A stretch of 64,000 bases of DNA from Oasisia sp. SBJ-2009 (Eukaryota; Annelida; Polychaeta; Sabellida; Siboglinidae), in contig OZ024863.1 in assembly GCA_964017155.1 (NCBI GenBank), positions 47,782,019 through 47,846,018 on the forward strand. The letters run 5' to 3'. Position numbers and translations under genes: made by a program. This document shows positions 63,717 to 64,000 of the stretch, piece after piece. Numbering within the stretch: position 1 is the first letter of the stretch; the number at the start of each line of letters is the position of its first letter. The notes beneath the pieces are model-generated. The model ran no database searches and was not told the DNA's origin. It worked only from the letters and a program-made list of their open reading frames with translations.

Positions 63717-64000
63717 ATATCACATGCACGGACGGACGCACGCACACGCGCACGCACGCACACGAACGCACGCACGCACTGACCCACATTTGCACACTTG
63801 CACGTACATGCGTACGTGCGTGCGTACGTACGTACGTACGTACGCGCACACGCACGCATCCACATACTTACGCACATCACTTCGATTGTCAGTGTTCTGT
63901 ATCGTTTGCATGCACGCACGCACACAGATGAACGCGCGGACGGACCCGCACTTCCACTCACGCACGTACGTACGCACGCACGCACGCACGCACGCACACA
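63717..64000. repeat. Compound (CA)n/(CGCA)n/(CGTA)n repeat at the window end
   Basis: Alternating purine-pyrimidine CACG, CGCA and CGTA units, e.g. the CGTA run near 63816-63844, interrupted at 63865-63905. It continues past the window end. Frames here are artefacts. Confidence 0.93.

Overview
This is eukaryotic nuclear DNA: AT-rich, intron-rich, full of microsatellites and decayed transposons. The four recognisable genes are animal families with GT-AG introns. The mix (a single long LEDGF/HDGFL2-like gene, an HDDC3/MESH1 gene, many (CA)n and CpG-rich minisatellites, non-LTR tails ending in short tandem repeats) suggests a bilaterian invertebrate, most likely a marine lophotrochozoan such as a mollusc. 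That placement is inference; nothing in the window names the species.

Layout. 1-10 kb has no supported gene: a duplicated AT-rich segment, (GT)n and (TA)n runs, a palindrome-bearing satellite (about 2.74-3.69 kb), a non-LTR element tail (5.7 kb) and a Z-DNA-prone 18-bp minisatellite (8.5-9.05 kb). At 9.96-10.33 kb a minus-strand protein-like frame broken by one TGA lies immediately upstream of PSAT1. PSAT1 (+, 10 exons, 10403-22212) encodes phosphoserine aminotransferase. HDDC3/MESH1 (-, 4 coding exons, 26215-24272) converges on it. A head-to-head promoter region of under 1 kb separates HDDC3 from a 20-exon PWWP/IBD chromatin gene of the PSIP1/HDGFL2 family (+, 27856-45254). A p24 cargo receptor of the TMED3/TMED7 type (-, 49851-47514) converges on that gene. 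From 50.3 kb to the end I find no confident host gene: a decayed reverse transcriptase fragment, long simple-sequence arrays, two adjacent inverted-repeat elements (56.4-57.4 kb), a 28-bp minisatellite, a retroelement tail and a near-perfect hairpin (62.34-62.40 kb).

The four genes are unrelated housekeeping functions: serine synthesis, (p)ppGpp/NADPH hydrolysis, chromatin reading and ER-Golgi transport. They do not form a pathway; the shared feature is alternating orientation.

Most interesting: at four introns a minisatellite sits on or beside the splice site. In PSAT1 intron 7 the repeat unit contains the exon end plus the 5' splice site, giving about a dozen decoy donors. In the PWWP gene, intron 17 repeats the 3' splice site ten times with spacings that are all multiples of three, and intron 19 ends in a 40-bp array of X-box-like palindromes next to the last exon. 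Also notable are a complete non-autonomous hAT element with a perfect 8-bp target duplication, a 740-bp inverted-repeat element built from TTCGGAAA-type repeats, and an integrase-binding domain lacking the aspartate normally used for partner binding.
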